Source: Candidatus Bipolaricaulota bacterium
GTDB taxonomy: Bacteria > Bipolaricaulota > Bipolaricaulia > UBA7950 > UBA9294
Direction of reading: 5' to 3'
Assembly (NCBI GenBank): GCA_028278555.1
Contig: JANQEA010000050.1
Coordinates: 1-44,130 of the forward strand
DNA: 44,130 nucleotides
A program made the position numbers and the translations under genes. Each line of letters opens with the position of its first letter. Position 1 is the stretch's first letter. The notes under the pieces are model-generated. The model was not told the DNA's origin. It made no database searches and saw only the letters and a list, made by a program, of their open reading frames with translations. Below, one piece after another: positions 24,580-31,950 of this stretch.

Positions 24580-24838
24580 GAGGGGGCAAGTCCGCCCCAT
24601 TCGCCCGAAACGGGCCACATGCCCGTCACGTTCTTGCTCATCGCCATGAGCCGATGAGGAGGAAACCCCCTTCGCAGAAGCATTTCACACGGATCCCATC
24701 GGCCGTTCATACCCCGCACATACACCCCGGCTACGGTCGGGTCGGCAAGTCAACGTACCTCCTTGCCAGTCTTCCGCCCAGGAACGAGGCCCCGCAAGGG
24801 GCCTCGCTTGATGATTCAAGGGCGGAATCTCTTACGCG
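24580..24838 (+). other. Hairpin-rich non-coding region
   Basis: No open reading frame of note. Five stems are visible in 259 bases: GGGGC/GCCCC (24583-24587 with 24594-24598), ACGGGC/GCCCGT (24610-24615 with 24621-24626), GCTCAT/ATGAGC (24636-24641 with 24646-24651, four-base loop), GGCAAG/CTTGCC (24744-24749 with 24762-24767) and a 9-bp GNRA hairpin at 24785-24806. The last sits between two converging genes and can serve as a terminator for both. The first three run close together after the YCII stop. Either a multi-part terminator or a structured RNA is possible. Confidence 0.4.
24785..24806. terminator. GNRA hairpin between convergent genes
   Basis: A perfect 9-bp stem CGAGGCCCC/GGGGCCTCG closes a GCAA tetraloop. 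The U-tract on either side is poor, so this is a candidate rather than a proven terminator. It lies 33 bp after the end of the minus-strand PKD gene. Confidence 0.5.
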
Positions 24839-25816
24839 CTATGTTGGATCGGTATTCACGATTCGGAAGCGAATCTGATCGTAGCTTCTTCCACCCGAGG
24901 TATCGTAGACCGTCAGCGTAATCGTGACGGTCTCCCCATCGCGGCGATCGCTCTGGGGCGCGTGGTAGATCGGCTGCAGGGTATCGGCACGCTCCAGCCA
25001 TCCCTTGCTCGCCGACCACGTGAAGCAGACCGGCAGACAGGCCGGATTCGCGATGTACCCCTCCACCGGAAGAATGCTCCCTTCGTTGATCGAACTAGCG
25101 TAGTGTCGATCGATCCGCGGCTTCGCGCGATCCCGCGGATGCGCCGGTTCCTCTCCAAACGGCCATCCGGTTGTCCAACCGGCTTCGCAACCGTCCCCGA
25201 TGCACGGACAGGGAACCGGAGGTTCCGGGCAGCCGGCGGCAACTGGGACCTCCGTCACGCACGGCGTAGCACACGCCTCCGCCGGATGCGCCGGGCAGGT
25301 CGCCTCGTCGCCGATGGCTTGGCACGGGTCGATCGGCGTCACGAACGCTCCGCACGCCTCGTACGTCGCCTCCGGGCAGTTCAACGGATCCCGAACGGAG
25401 AGGACCATCGAATCGGTCGCACGCTGGCCACTGGCGCTGGTCGCCGTCAGGGTTAGGATCACGCTCTCCTCGCAGTCGCACGCCGAGGGGGCAGTGTACG
25501 CCGTCGTCGGGCTGTGCGCGTTCTCGAAGAAGCCGAGTCCGCCTTCAGCCGTCCACAGATAGGTCACCGCGCCGCCGCCCGGAATCGCTGCTTCACCGGT
25601 CAGCCGGATCGTTTCCCGCTCGCCGACCGTCCGATCCGGACCGACGTTCACCCAGGGAACGCCGACCGCTCGCGAGACGGGTTCGGCGCCGATCTCCGTC
25701 GTGGCAATCGGTGGTTCGATCACGGGATCGGTCGCTGCCTGCTCCGCCGGGCTGAGCAAGAGCAACGCGAGGATGAGGGCGGCGCCGACGCCCACCAGAA
25801 TCCACATGCTGTTCAT
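24839..25816 (-). CDS. Membrane-anchored PKD-like Cys-rich surface protein
   Basis: A 325-residue protein with a signal anchor (MWILVGVGAALILALLLL) and two Ig/PKD-like domains: one near residues 57-140 (NVGPDRTVGERETIRLTGEA, VTYLWTAEGG, AYTAPSACDCEESVILTLTA) and one near 235-325 (FTWSASKGWLERADTLQPIY, ETVTITLTVYDTSGGRSYD). Between them lies a linker of about 90 residues with many Cys and Pro (CPEATYEACGAF, CATPC, CPCIGDGC). Disulfide cross-linking outside the membrane is likely. GGGAGGTG precedes the ATG by seven bases. Role is probably structural or adhesive. Confidence 0.8.
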   Translation of the reverse strand: MNSMWILVGVGAALILALLLLSPAEQAATDPVIEPPIATTEIGAEPVSRAVGVPWVNVGPDRTVGERETIRLTGEAAIPGGGAVTYLWTAEGGLGFFENAHSPTTAYTAPSACDCEESVILTLTATSASGQRATDSMVLSVRDPLNCPEATYEACGAFVTPIDPCQAIGDEATCPAHPAEACATPCVTEVPVAAGCPEPPVPCPCIGDGCEAGWTTGWPFGEEPAHPRDRAKPRIDRHYASSINEGSILPVEGYIANPACLPVCFTWSASKGWLERADTLQPIYHAPQSDRRDGETVTITLTVYDTSGGRSYDQIRFRIVNTDPT

Positions 25817-25898
25817 CGTCCTGCACCTCCCCCTGCGGGGATCGGGTTGGGCTCCGAGAGCCCTTCAGCGGGAATCGACGTAGTCTCTCCCCCGCTTC

Positions 25899-25928
25899 AA
25901 CCTACTCGCTGCCTTCTGTGCACGTCAA
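25899..25928 (-). promoter_or_regulatory. Promoter and structured leader of the PKD-like gene
   Basis: On the minus strand TTGACG (25928-25923), 18 bp and TAGGTT (25904-25899) form a good promoter. The leader of about 75 nt can form GGGCTC/GAGCCC (25849-25863) and a CCCC/GGGG stem (25830-25840) next to the ribosome site, which might limit translation. The remainder of 25817-26071 shows no other gene. Confidence 0.5.
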
Positions 25929-26032
25929 CACCTCTGTCTCCGCACCACCCCCCATTTGGTCGGGTTCCGAACGACAGACGGGCCTCCGGCCGATCGCTTC
26001 ATCGAGCCTCCACCGGCTTGATGGACACCCCG

Positions 26033-26061
26033 TTGCCGCATGCGGATCGCCCGACTATCCT
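26033..26061 (+). promoter_or_regulatory. Promoter of rsmI, near-leaderless
   Basis: TTGCCG (26033-26038), 17 bp, TATCCT (26056-26061), followed by ten bases to the ATG at 26072. The expected leader is about four bases and contains no ribosome site. Confidence 0.55.
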
Positions 26062-26071
26062 CTGAACTGCC

Positions 26072-26917
26072 ATGCCCGGGACGTTGTATCTGGTCGCCTT
26101 GCCGATCGGGAATCTCGAAGACATCACGATCCGCGCGATCCGCACGCTCCGATCGGTCGACGGAATCGTCGCCGAGGACACTCGCACCACCCGGAGGGTC
26201 CTCGATCGGTATCGGATCGACACCCCGTTCTTCTCGAGCCTCTTCCAGGGAAGCGAACGAAAACGGGTCTCGTGGCTGATCGAGCAGCTTCGTGCCGGGA
26301 AGGATCTCGCCCTCGTCAGCGACGCCGGGACGCCGTTGATCAGCGATCCGGGGTATCCGCTCGTCCGTGCGGCGGTCGCGGATGGAGTCCAAGTCGTCCC
26401 GATCCCCGGACCGTCGGCCGTGCTCACGGCACTGATCGCATCGGGATTGCCGTCGGATCGGTTCTGCTTCGAAGGGGCTGTTCCCCGCCGACAGGGCGAG
26501 CGCCGGGCGCTCTTCGAGCGACTCCGCAACGAAGCGCGAACGGTCGTCCTGTTCGAGTCGCCGCATCGACTCCTCGCGACGCTCGAGGATCTTGGGGCCG
26601 TGCTCCCCGATCGGACCGTCACAGTGGCCCGAGAGCTGACCAAACTTCACGAGGAGTTCCTCCGCGGACACCCTGAGAAAATCCTCGACACGCTTGCCAC
26701 GCGTGAGCAGGTGAGAGGAGAATACGTCATCGTTCTCGCCGGCGATTCGACCGATCATGGGCCGGATGAAGAGCGGATTCGGCAGGCTCTACACGCGCTT
26801 CGGGAATCCGGCCTGGACAACAGGGCGATCGTCCGGGTTCTTGCGATGGGGTTCGGCATCCCGCGCAACGAGGCGTACCGATGGGTTCACGGGAACGGAG
26901 AGTCGCCCGAGGGCTAA
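26072..26917 (+). CDS. rsmI: 16S rRNA (cytidine-1402-2'-O)-methyltransferase
   Basis: A 281-residue tetrapyrrole-methylase-fold enzyme that adds a 2'-O-methyl group to C1402 in the ribosomal P site. The start is the classic GTLYLVALPIGNLEDITIRA; VDGIVAEDTRTTRRVL, LVSDAGTPLISDPGYPLVRA, IPGPSAVLTALIASGLPSDR and VLFESPHRLLATLEDL follow in the family order, and VARELTKLHEEFLRG is the RsmI-specific stretch. The C-terminal helix domain (GLDNRAIVRVLAMGFGIPRN) is present. The stop overlaps the stop of the convergent YkuK-like gene. Confidence 0.96.
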   Translation: MPGTLYLVALPIGNLEDITIRAIRTLRSVDGIVAEDTRTTRRVLDRYRIDTPFFSSLFQGSERKRVSWLIEQLRAGKDLALVSDAGTPLISDPGYPLVRAAVADGVQVVPIPGPSAVLTALIASGLPSDRFCFEGAVPRRQGERRALFERLRNEARTVVLFESPHRLLATLEDLGAVLPDRTVTVARELTKLHEEFLRGHPEKILDTLATREQVRGEYVIVLAGDSTDHGPDEERIRQALHALRESGLDNRAIVRVLAMGFGIPRNEAYRWVHGNGESPEG

Positions 26918-27393
26918 GTGTGCTTGTCGGCGACCGCCGACGCAGCGTACGCGTGGGGTTTAATCCGCACGGCAAGCCCGTTTCCGATGATCATGCCAAC
27001 GACCTCGTCGATCAGTTCCTTCGTCCGACCGTTCTCGCCGATGTCGACATGGATCTCGAGGTTGAACTGGAGGAAGGAGAGCGCACCGAGCCGCTCGATG
27101 ACGTGCTGCGCGAGCTCGAACGACAGCCAGGCTTCGCGCCAGATCTGCTGTCGGAGCGACGGAGATCGCCGCTCGCGCCGCCGCGTCCAGAAATACCGAC
27201 CTCCACGGCCGATTTTGTGCAGGACGATCGCGCTGACCAGATCGAGGTGGCTCGGCGACGTCGACGAATCGGTCCCGATCAAGATCTCGAATCGGTCCCG
27301 AGGACATGCCTTCATCTCCTTGACGACGGTCGAGATGACATCAGCGAACGTCATCTCCCCGTCGTGTGGATTGAAGAACGGCTGGTTGACCAT
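26914..27393 (-). CDS. YkuK-like RNase H-fold protein (DUF458)
   Basis: A 159-residue protein similar to Bacillus YkuK. Visible landmarks are MVNQPFFNPHDGEMTFADVI, the acidic strand ILIGTDSSTS, the segment FWTRRRERRSPSLRQQIWRE and, after a long helix, NLEIHVDIGENGRTKELIDE and VVGMIIGNGLAVRIKPHAYA. The Asp residues in the first and later strands resemble RNase H-like active sites, but biochemical activity is not established for the family. It has a strong -10 box only five bases before the ATG. Its stop (TAG) interlocks with the rsmI stop (TAA) across CTAA. Confidence 0.88.
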   Translation of the reverse strand: MVNQPFFNPHDGEMTFADVISTVVKEMKACPRDRFEILIGTDSSTSPSHLDLVSAIVLHKIGRGGRYFWTRRRERRSPSLRQQIWREAWLSFELAQHVIERLGALSFLQFNLEIHVDIGENGRTKELIDEVVGMIIGNGLAVRIKPHAYAASAVADKHT

Positions 27394-27398
27394 GCCTC

Positions 27399-27428
27399 AT
27401 CCTAGCGGATTCGGCGCCCGAACTTCAA
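27399..27428 (-). promoter_or_regulatory. Leaderless promoter of the YkuK-like gene
   Basis: On the minus strand TTGAAG (27428-27423), 18 bp and TAGGAT (27404-27399); the ATG begins five bases later at 27393. RNA polymerase would start at the A of the ATG or very near. The -35 box lies in the last codons of the histidine kinase gene. Confidence 0.6.
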
Positions 27429-28876
27429 GAAATCGGGATCTGTAGGACGAATCGAGCCCCGCCTTCGGGGCGGTTCTCCGCTCGGATCGTCCCACCGTGC
27501 GCCTCGACCCATTGCCGGACGATCGCAAGACCGAGCCCGCTTCCGCCCGTCCGACCGCGTGCCGGATCGCCGCGATAGAAACGCTCGAACAGGTGTGGGA
27601 GATCCTCGGCCGAGATCCCCGGTCCGGTGTCCGCGACGCTCACCTCGATCGACTCGCCCACCTTTCGGATATCGACGCGGATCTCTCCGCCAACCGGGGT
27701 ATAGATCAGCGCGTTGCTCAAGAGGTTGGCCAGGACCTGTCGGAATCGCTTCGGGTCGACGGAGACGACCGGGATGTCGTCCGTAGACTCGACGACGACG
27801 TTCGGCGACTGCTCGACCGATGATCCGGCGGCCTCGCTGACCTGCCGGATCAACTCGACAACGTCCGTCGGCTCCCGAACGAGGCGGAGTTCTCCCGCTT
27901 CGGCGAGCGCGAGATCTCGGAGGTCGTCGATCAAGCTTCCCAAGTGGAGCGTCTCCTCGTAGATCGGAGCGATCGTCGCGCTCGACGGGTCGTAGATCCC
28001 GTCGAGAATCGCCTCGAGCGTTCCCTGAATGATCGTCACTGGAGTCCGAAGCTCATGGGCGATGTCGGCCGTCATCGTCTGTCGGAGCGTCTCCGATCGC
28101 CTCAGGCTGTCGACCATATGATCGAACGACGATCCGAGCTGCCCCAGCTCATCGCGTGACTTGATCCGAATCCGATCGGGAAGATCGCCGTGTGCGATCC
28201 GATCCGTCGCCCGGGAAAGGACCCGCAGCGGCGAGAGGATCTGCACGATCAGCAAGAACGAGAGGACGAGGGCCATGCCGATCGCGATCCCGCCGCCGAG
28301 AAGGGCCGAACTCATGGCCGACGCGAGGAAGTCCGCCTCGTCGGGGCCGTACTCGGGCTCGACGTCGCCGATCAGAAGCGTCCCTTCGCGAGACTCGTCG
28401 ACGAAAATCGGGATCCCCTCGTCGATCTCCGTTTCGGCAAGGTAGAGCCCCTCCCAATTGGCGAGCCACTCCTCCAGGATTGCGGATCCCTCCTGTGCCT
28501 CGCGGAGTGCATCGATCAGCTCGTTGTAGCGCACGTTCTCCGTCGTTGTGATGATCCTGCCGTCCCGATCGGCAAGCGTGATCGGGACATCGAAGATCAG
28601 CGCGTTCCCCTCGATCACTTGATCTCCGACGGCAATCAACGTCGGGCGCGTGAGCATCCGTTCCAGGACGCCCTTCCAGCTTCCGTTCCACTCCCGATAC
28701 CACGCGAGCTGGTCGGCGAGCTGCTGCCCGAACTTCTCGCGGCTCTCCTGCCGATACTCGTCGAACTGCTGGGTGATCGAGCGGGCCGTGAGGAAGTAGA
28801 CGAGCGCAACGGCAAGGAGGATGAGGACAACAAACGCAACACCAAGCTTCAGCGCAAGCGGGATCCGACGGCCCAT
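27425..28876 (-). CDS. Membrane sensor histidine kinase
   Basis: A 483-residue kinase. Order: TM1 (ALKLGVAFVVLILLAVALVY, about 8-31), an extracytoplasmic sensor region of about 150 residues, TM2 (GGGIAIGMALVLSFLLIVQI), HAMP (LRVLSRATDRIAHGDLP to about 262), the phospho-acceptor His at about residue 274 in ADIAHELRTPV, N-box LLSNALIYTPVGG, G1 ADTGPGIS, F-box LFERFYRGD and G2 GGSGLGLAIVRQW. ATG 28876 begins two bases after the response regulator stop; an ATG at 28912 has no ribosome site. It is the sensor partner of the OmpR-type regulator just upstream in the operon. The signal is unknown. Confidence 0.93.
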   Translation of the reverse strand: MGRRIPLALKLGVAFVVLILLAVALVYFLTARSITQQFDEYRQESREKFGQQLADQLAWYREWNGSWKGVLERMLTRPTLIAVGDQVIEGNALIFDVPITLADRDGRIITTTENVRYNELIDALREAQEGSAILEEWLANWEGLYLAETEIDEGIPIFVDESREGTLLIGDVEPEYGPDEADFLASAMSSALLGGGIAIGMALVLSFLLIVQILSPLRVLSRATDRIAHGDLPDRIRIKSRDELGQLGSSFDHMVDSLRRSETLRQTMTADIAHELRTPVTIIQGTLEAILDGIYDPSSATIAPIYEETLHLGSLIDDLRDLALAEAGELRLVREPTDVVELIRQVSEAAGSSVEQSPNVVVESTDDIPVVSVDPKRFRQVLANLLSNALIYTPVGGEIRVDIRKVGESIEVSVADTGPGISAEDLPHLFERFYRGDPARGRTGGSGLGLAIVRQWVEAHGGTIRAENRPEGGARFVLQIPIS

Positions 28877-28877
28877 C

Positions 28878-29561
28878 CTAGCTTTCCCGAGCAAATCGGT
28901 AGCCGACGCCATGCACGGTGAGGATGTAGCGCGGACTCTTCGGATCGGCCTCGATCTTCCGACGAAGGTTCTTCACGTGCGTGTCGATCGTCCGCGCGAA
29001 CGAGTCGTAGGTGTAGCCCTGGACCTCGCGAAGGAGCTGCAGGCGAGTGAACACCTGACCCGGATGACGAGCGAGATAAGCGAGAAGGTCGAACTCGGTC
29101 GGCGTCAGTTCGACGTCGCGCCCCTCGACCTTCAGTTCCCGTGTCTTGAGATCGATCTCGATCCCGCCGACGGAGATTCGCTCGATCTCCATCCCCTCTC
29201 CCTCGTATCGCCGAAGGACGGCACGGATCCGTGCCACGAGCTCCCGCGGACTGAACGGCTTCACCACGTAGTCGTCGGCACCCAGCTCGAGGCCGACGAC
29301 CCGATCCGCCTCTGCTGCCTTGGCAGTCAGCATGATGATCGGCACCGAGGACTTCGATCGAATCGATCGTGTGACCTCGATTCCGCTCATCTTCGGGAGC
29401 ATCAGGTCGAGGACGATCAGGTCCGGTCCCTTCTCGTCGAAGGACCGGAGCGCTTCCTCTCCGTCGTGCGCGGTGTAGGTCTTGAATCCTTCCCGATCGA
29501 GGTAGGCCTTGACGGTCCGAACGATCATCTCCTCGTCGTCGACGATCAGAATCCGTTTCAT
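28878..29561 (-). CDS. OmpR/PhoB-family response regulator
   Basis: A 227-residue regulator. The receiver has the acidic pair DDEE at 8-11, phospho-acceptor Asp52 (LIVLDLMLPKMSG), Thr in IIMLTAKAAE and Lys in DDYVVKPFSPREL. The C-terminal winged helix shows PTEFDLLAYLARHPGQVFTR, LQLLREVQGYTYDSFARTID and THVKNLRRKIEADPKSPRYI, all standard for OmpR-type DNA binding. GGAGGT lies four bases upstream of the ATG. It is the first gene of the two-component operon and probably controls its own transcription and that of nearby envelope genes; no target site could be recognised. Confidence 0.95.
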   Translation of the reverse strand: MKRILIVDDEEMIVRTVKAYLDREGFKTYTAHDGEEALRSFDEKGPDLIVLDLMLPKMSGIEVTRSIRSKSSVPIIMLTAKAAEADRVVGLELGADDYVVKPFSPRELVARIRAVLRRYEGEGMEIERISVGGIEIDLKTRELKVEGRDVELTPTEFDLLAYLARHPGQVFTRLQLLREVQGYTYDSFARTIDTHVKNLRRKIEADPKSPRYILTVHGVGYRFARES

Positions 29562-29570
29562 CGTACCTCC

Positions 29571-29599
29571 ATTATAGCCGGGAAAGCGAGACGGTAAAC
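29571..29599 (-). promoter_or_regulatory. Promoter of the two-component operon
   Basis: On the minus strand GTTTAC (29599-29594), 17 bp and a perfect TATAAT (29576-29571). The ATG is nine bases downstream, so the GGAGGT in between would be only partly transcribed or not at all. Either the message is nearly leaderless or a second promoter is used. Confidence 0.55.
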
Positions 29600-29618
29600 A
29601 GATTGCACCTCGCTTCCC

Positions 29619-29662
29619 AACCCCTGACTGAGTCTGCCACGGACGCTTCCATCCCAGGGGTT
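29619..29662. repeat. 8-bp perfect inverted repeat in the regulator/DRTGG divergent region
   Basis: AACCCCTG (29619-29626) and CAGGGGTT (29655-29662) are perfect inverted copies separated by 28 bases. The gap 29562-29800 otherwise holds the two divergent promoters and no gene. It could be a hairpin or a spaced operator. Confidence 0.35.
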
Positions 29663-29728
29663 CAGTATCCCCTTGCCGAATGGAGATGCGAAGGCCGGGC
29701 CGTGAGGATTCGATGTGCGCCCGCCGCG

Positions 29729-29757
29729 TTGCCTTCCCCGCACAGCGGAACTACCAT
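29729..29757 (+). promoter_or_regulatory. Putative promoter of the DRTGG-domain gene
   Basis: TTGCCT (29729-29734), 17 bp and TACCAT (29752-29757). The leader would be about 37 nt; AAAGGA at 29780-29785 is rather far from the ATG at 29801. Confidence 0.4.
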
Positions 29758-29800
29758 CCACAGTGCGCAGATCTCAATAGAAAGGACCTCACGGACCGAC

Positions 29801-30874
29801 ATGAAGCGGATTCTGATCGTCTCGACGGAGAAGCACTCGGGCAAGAGCCTCCTCGCGCTCGCGATCGGCCGGACGCTCCAGGAGCAGGGCCGCTCGATCG
29901 CCTACATGAAGCCGATCAGCTTCGAGGTCTCCTATTCAACCGGCGAGCCGATCGACCGGGACGCCGACGCGATCCGCTCTCTGCTCGGGCTCGACGACGA
30001 CCTCCACGACATCGCGCCGGTGCCGCTCGAGGGCCCCCTCCTCCGGGAAGCGATCGAATCGGGCGACCACGGATTCCGAACGCGGATCCTCGAGGCGTTC
30101 GCCCGGATCACAGCCGGGCGGGACGTCGCGATCATCGAGGGTCGGAATCATCTCGGCCTCGGGGTGAGTGCCGGTCTGAGCGACCTCGACCTCGCCGGCC
30201 TCCTGAATGCCGACGTGCTGCTGCTGACCCAATTCGACGGCGAGGAGGCCGTCGATCGGATCCTCTGCGCGCTGAGGTTGTTCGAGGAGGGGCCGCGGAT
30301 CCTCGGTGTCATCCTCAAGGATGTCCCGATGGACCGATCGATCAACCTCGTCAACGAGGTCCTCGACTCGTTCCTCGCGAGCCGGGGAGCGGAGGTCCTT
30401 GGCATCATTCCGCAGGATCGGAATCTCCGCTCCGTCAGCACCGACGAGATCGCCCGACGCGTCGGCGGCCGCGTGCTGAACGAGACGATCCCCGAGCAGG
30501 AGGTTCGACACTTCGTCATCGGCGCGATGGGACCGGAGGCTTCGCTCCGCCGGTTCCGGCGAACTCCAGAGCTGGCTGTCATCACCGGCGGAGACCGTGA
30601 GGAAGTTCAGGAAGCGGCGCTTCAGGCGCCGAGTCTCCGCTGCCTCGTCCTCACCGGCGATCATCGCCCGACCCGCCGGATCCTGGAGCAGGCGAACGAT
30701 CGGAGCATCCCGGTGATTCTGACCGGCCAAGATGCGATGGTGACCGCGACCCTCTGCGAAGGGATGCTCAAGCGGCTCTGGGTCAAACCGGGCAGGACGC
30801 TCGACTACGCGATCGACTACATACGATTCAACGTCGACATCGACCGGATCTTCGAGAAGTCAGCCGATCACTGA
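29801..30874 (+). CDS. P-loop (BioD-like) protein with DRTGG domain
   Basis: A 357-residue protein. The N-terminal ~190 residues form a dethiobiotin synthetase-like P-loop domain (MKRILIVSTEKHSGKSLLAL, Walker-like EKHSGKS; IIEGRNHLGLGVSAGLSD; ADVLLLTQFDGEEAVDRIL). The C-terminal part is a DRTGG domain (ELAVITGGDREEVQEAAL, LVLTGDHRPTRRILEQANDR, IPVILTGQDAMVTATLCEG). This arrangement equals the N-terminal two-thirds of long phosphotransacetylases, but no phosphotransacetylase catalytic domain follows. Such stand-alone proteins are thought to be regulatory. Its 3' end overlaps the convergent OsmC gene by seven bases. Confidence 0.85.
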   Translation: MKRILIVSTEKHSGKSLLALAIGRTLQEQGRSIAYMKPISFEVSYSTGEPIDRDADAIRSLLGLDDDLHDIAPVPLEGPLLREAIESGDHGFRTRILEAFARITAGRDVAIIEGRNHLGLGVSAGLSDLDLAGLLNADVLLLTQFDGEEAVDRILCALRLFEEGPRILGVILKDVPMDRSINLVNEVLDSFLASRGAEVLGIIPQDRNLRSVSTDEIARRVGGRVLNETIPEQEVRHFVIGAMGPEASLRRFRRTPELAVITGGDREEVQEAALQAPSLRCLVLTGDHRPTRRILEQANDRSIPVILTGQDAMVTATLCEGMLKRLWVKPGRTLDYAIDYIRFNVDIDRIFEKSADH

Positions 30875-31287
30875 GGCGCGACGATCCGATACTCGGACGT
30901 GATCTGAGCGACCCCTGCAAGCGTGTTCGCAACCGGGCAGTACTTCTCAAGCGACAGATCGATCGCCTTGGCGACATTCTCATCCGGAACGTTCCCCTCG
31001 ACAATGTAGGCCAGGTGGAGCTTCGTGATGACCTTCGGATAGTCCGGGGCTCGCTCCGTTTCGATCTCGATCGTGAGTTTCGCCGGCTCGGTCTTCATCT
31101 TCCGGAGGATCGACACGACATCCATTCCGGTGCATCCGCCGAGCGAGCAGAGGAGAACCTCCAGCGGACGGGCAGCCGAGTCTTCCCCTCCGACATCGAC
31201 ATGGGCGTCCATCCGGACTTCGTGTCCGGATGGAGGCAGCCCTCGGAACGTCATTCCACCAGCGTATTCCACAACGGTCTTCGCCAT
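30868..31287 (-). CDS. OsmC/Ohr-family peroxide-resistance protein
   Basis: A 139-residue OsmC-fold protein. The two redox Cys lie where expected: LLCSLGGCTGMDVVSIL in the central helix and KYCPVANTL near the C-terminus; the Glu/Arg environment is provided by DSAARPLEVLL. It probably reduces organic hydroperoxides. The start at 31287 has GGAGGAG close upstream. It is divergent from an ArsR-type regulator and glutaredoxin pair, with a palindromic operator between, so the three genes likely form one redox-stress group. YohC/YhfA-like OsmC proteins without peroxidase activity are the alternative. Confidence 0.9.
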   Translation of the reverse strand: MAKTVVEYAGGMTFRGLPPSGHEVRMDAHVDVGGEDSAARPLEVLLCSLGGCTGMDVVSILRKMKTEPAKLTIEIETERAPDYPKVITKLHLAYIVEGNVPDENVAKAIDLSLEKYCPVANTLAGVAQITSEYRIVAPQ

Positions 31288-31306
31288 CTCTCCTCCATCC
31301 ATCGAG

Positions 31307-31347
31307 ATATTTAAATATTTGACAAGTCTGATCTTGCTTCGTATCAT
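31307..31347 (+). promoter_or_regulatory. Palindromic operator plus strong promoter of the ArsR/glutaredoxin unit
   Basis: ATATTTAAATAT (31307-31318) is a perfect 12-bp palindrome directly abutting TTGACA (31319-31324); 17 bp further lies TATCAT (31342-31347). The arrangement is typical of an ArsR/SmtB-type repressor blocking its own promoter and could also control the divergent OsmC gene. Confidence 0.65.
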
Positions 31348-31377
31348 CCTACGCCGAAGCGAACCGAGGAGCAACCG

Positions 31378-31671
31378 ATGGACGAGCGACAGAGAAGAGA
31401 CCGGTGGGCCGAGATCTTCGCGTCGTTGGCAAGCGAGCCGCGGTTGCACATCGTCGAACTCCTCGCCGAAGACGCGGTTCAGTGTCAGGAGATCCTCGGC
31501 CGGCTCGAGCTGAGCCAGCCGGCCGTCTCGTACCATCTGGCCAAACTCGAGCGGGCCGGCGTTCTTCACAAGGAGCGACAGGGAACGAGGAACTGTTATC
31601 GGCTCCACGATGAGCTGCGGACGTTGATCCGAACCATCATGAAGGAGGAAGGACCATGGAACACACAGTGA
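31378..31671 (+). CDS. ArsR-family transcriptional regulator
   Basis: A 97-residue winged-helix repressor. The recognition helix region is LELSQPAVSYHLAKLERAGV followed by the wing LHKERQGTRNCYRLHDE. At the place of the ArsR metal box ELCVCDL it has DAVQCQEIL, so only one Cys remains; a second Cys lies in the wing (RNCYRL). That argues against classical arsenite/metal binding and fits thiol or redox sensing. GAGGAG precedes the ATG. The last 16 bases overlap the glutaredoxin gene, so the two are co-expressed. Confidence 0.9.
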   Translation: MDERQRRDRWAEIFASLASEPRLHIVELLAEDAVQCQEILGRLELSQPAVSYHLAKLERAGVLHKERQGTRNCYRLHDELRTLIRTIMKEEGPWNTQ

Positions 31672-31895
31672 TCGTCTACTCAACCCCCGCGTGCTCGTGG
31701 TGCCAGGCCGCGAAGGAGCACCTCCGCGCACACGACGTAGCATTCGATGACATCGATGTCGCTGCCGATATGGATCGGGCGCGCGAGATGGTCGAGAAGA
31801 GCGGCCAGTACGGAGTTCCGGTGCTTGACATCGACGGGGAGATCATCGTCGGATTCGACCGGTCGCGGATCAACGCACTTCTCGGAATCGGCTAG
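31656..31895 (+). CDS. Glutaredoxin-like protein (NrdH/YruB type)
   Basis: A 79-residue thioredoxin-fold protein with the active site CSWC (STPACSWCQAAKEHLRAHDV) and the cis-Pro loop GVPVLDIDGEIIVGFDRSRI. The length and GFD ending are typical of small glutaredoxin-like electron donors. GGAGGAAGG precedes the ATG. It overlaps the ArsR gene and faces the OsmC gene across the operator, which suggests that it keeps OsmC or other targets reduced. Partner reductase is not in the window. Confidence 0.9.
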   Translation: MEHTVIVYSTPACSWCQAAKEHLRAHDVAFDDIDVAADMDRAREMVEKSGQYGVPVLDIDGEIIVGFDRSRINALLGIG

Positions 31896-31921
31896 AGAAC
31901 CTACGTCGAGCGCAGGAGCGG

Positions 31922-31950
31922 AGCGGGTCACCTGAATCCGTGGGCCCGCT
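31922..31950. terminator. Hairpin between glutaredoxin and kinase genes
   Basis: AGCGGG (31922-31927) and CCCGCT (31945-31950) form a 6-bp stem, extendable by a G-T and a C-G pair, exactly between the two convergent stop codons. U-tracts are weak, so it is only a candidate bidirectional terminator. Confidence 0.4.

Noticed and set aside
24640..24670. Hammerhead-like CGATGAG...GGAAAC
   Set aside because: The CUGAUGA core is not matched and no cleavage-site arms fit around it.
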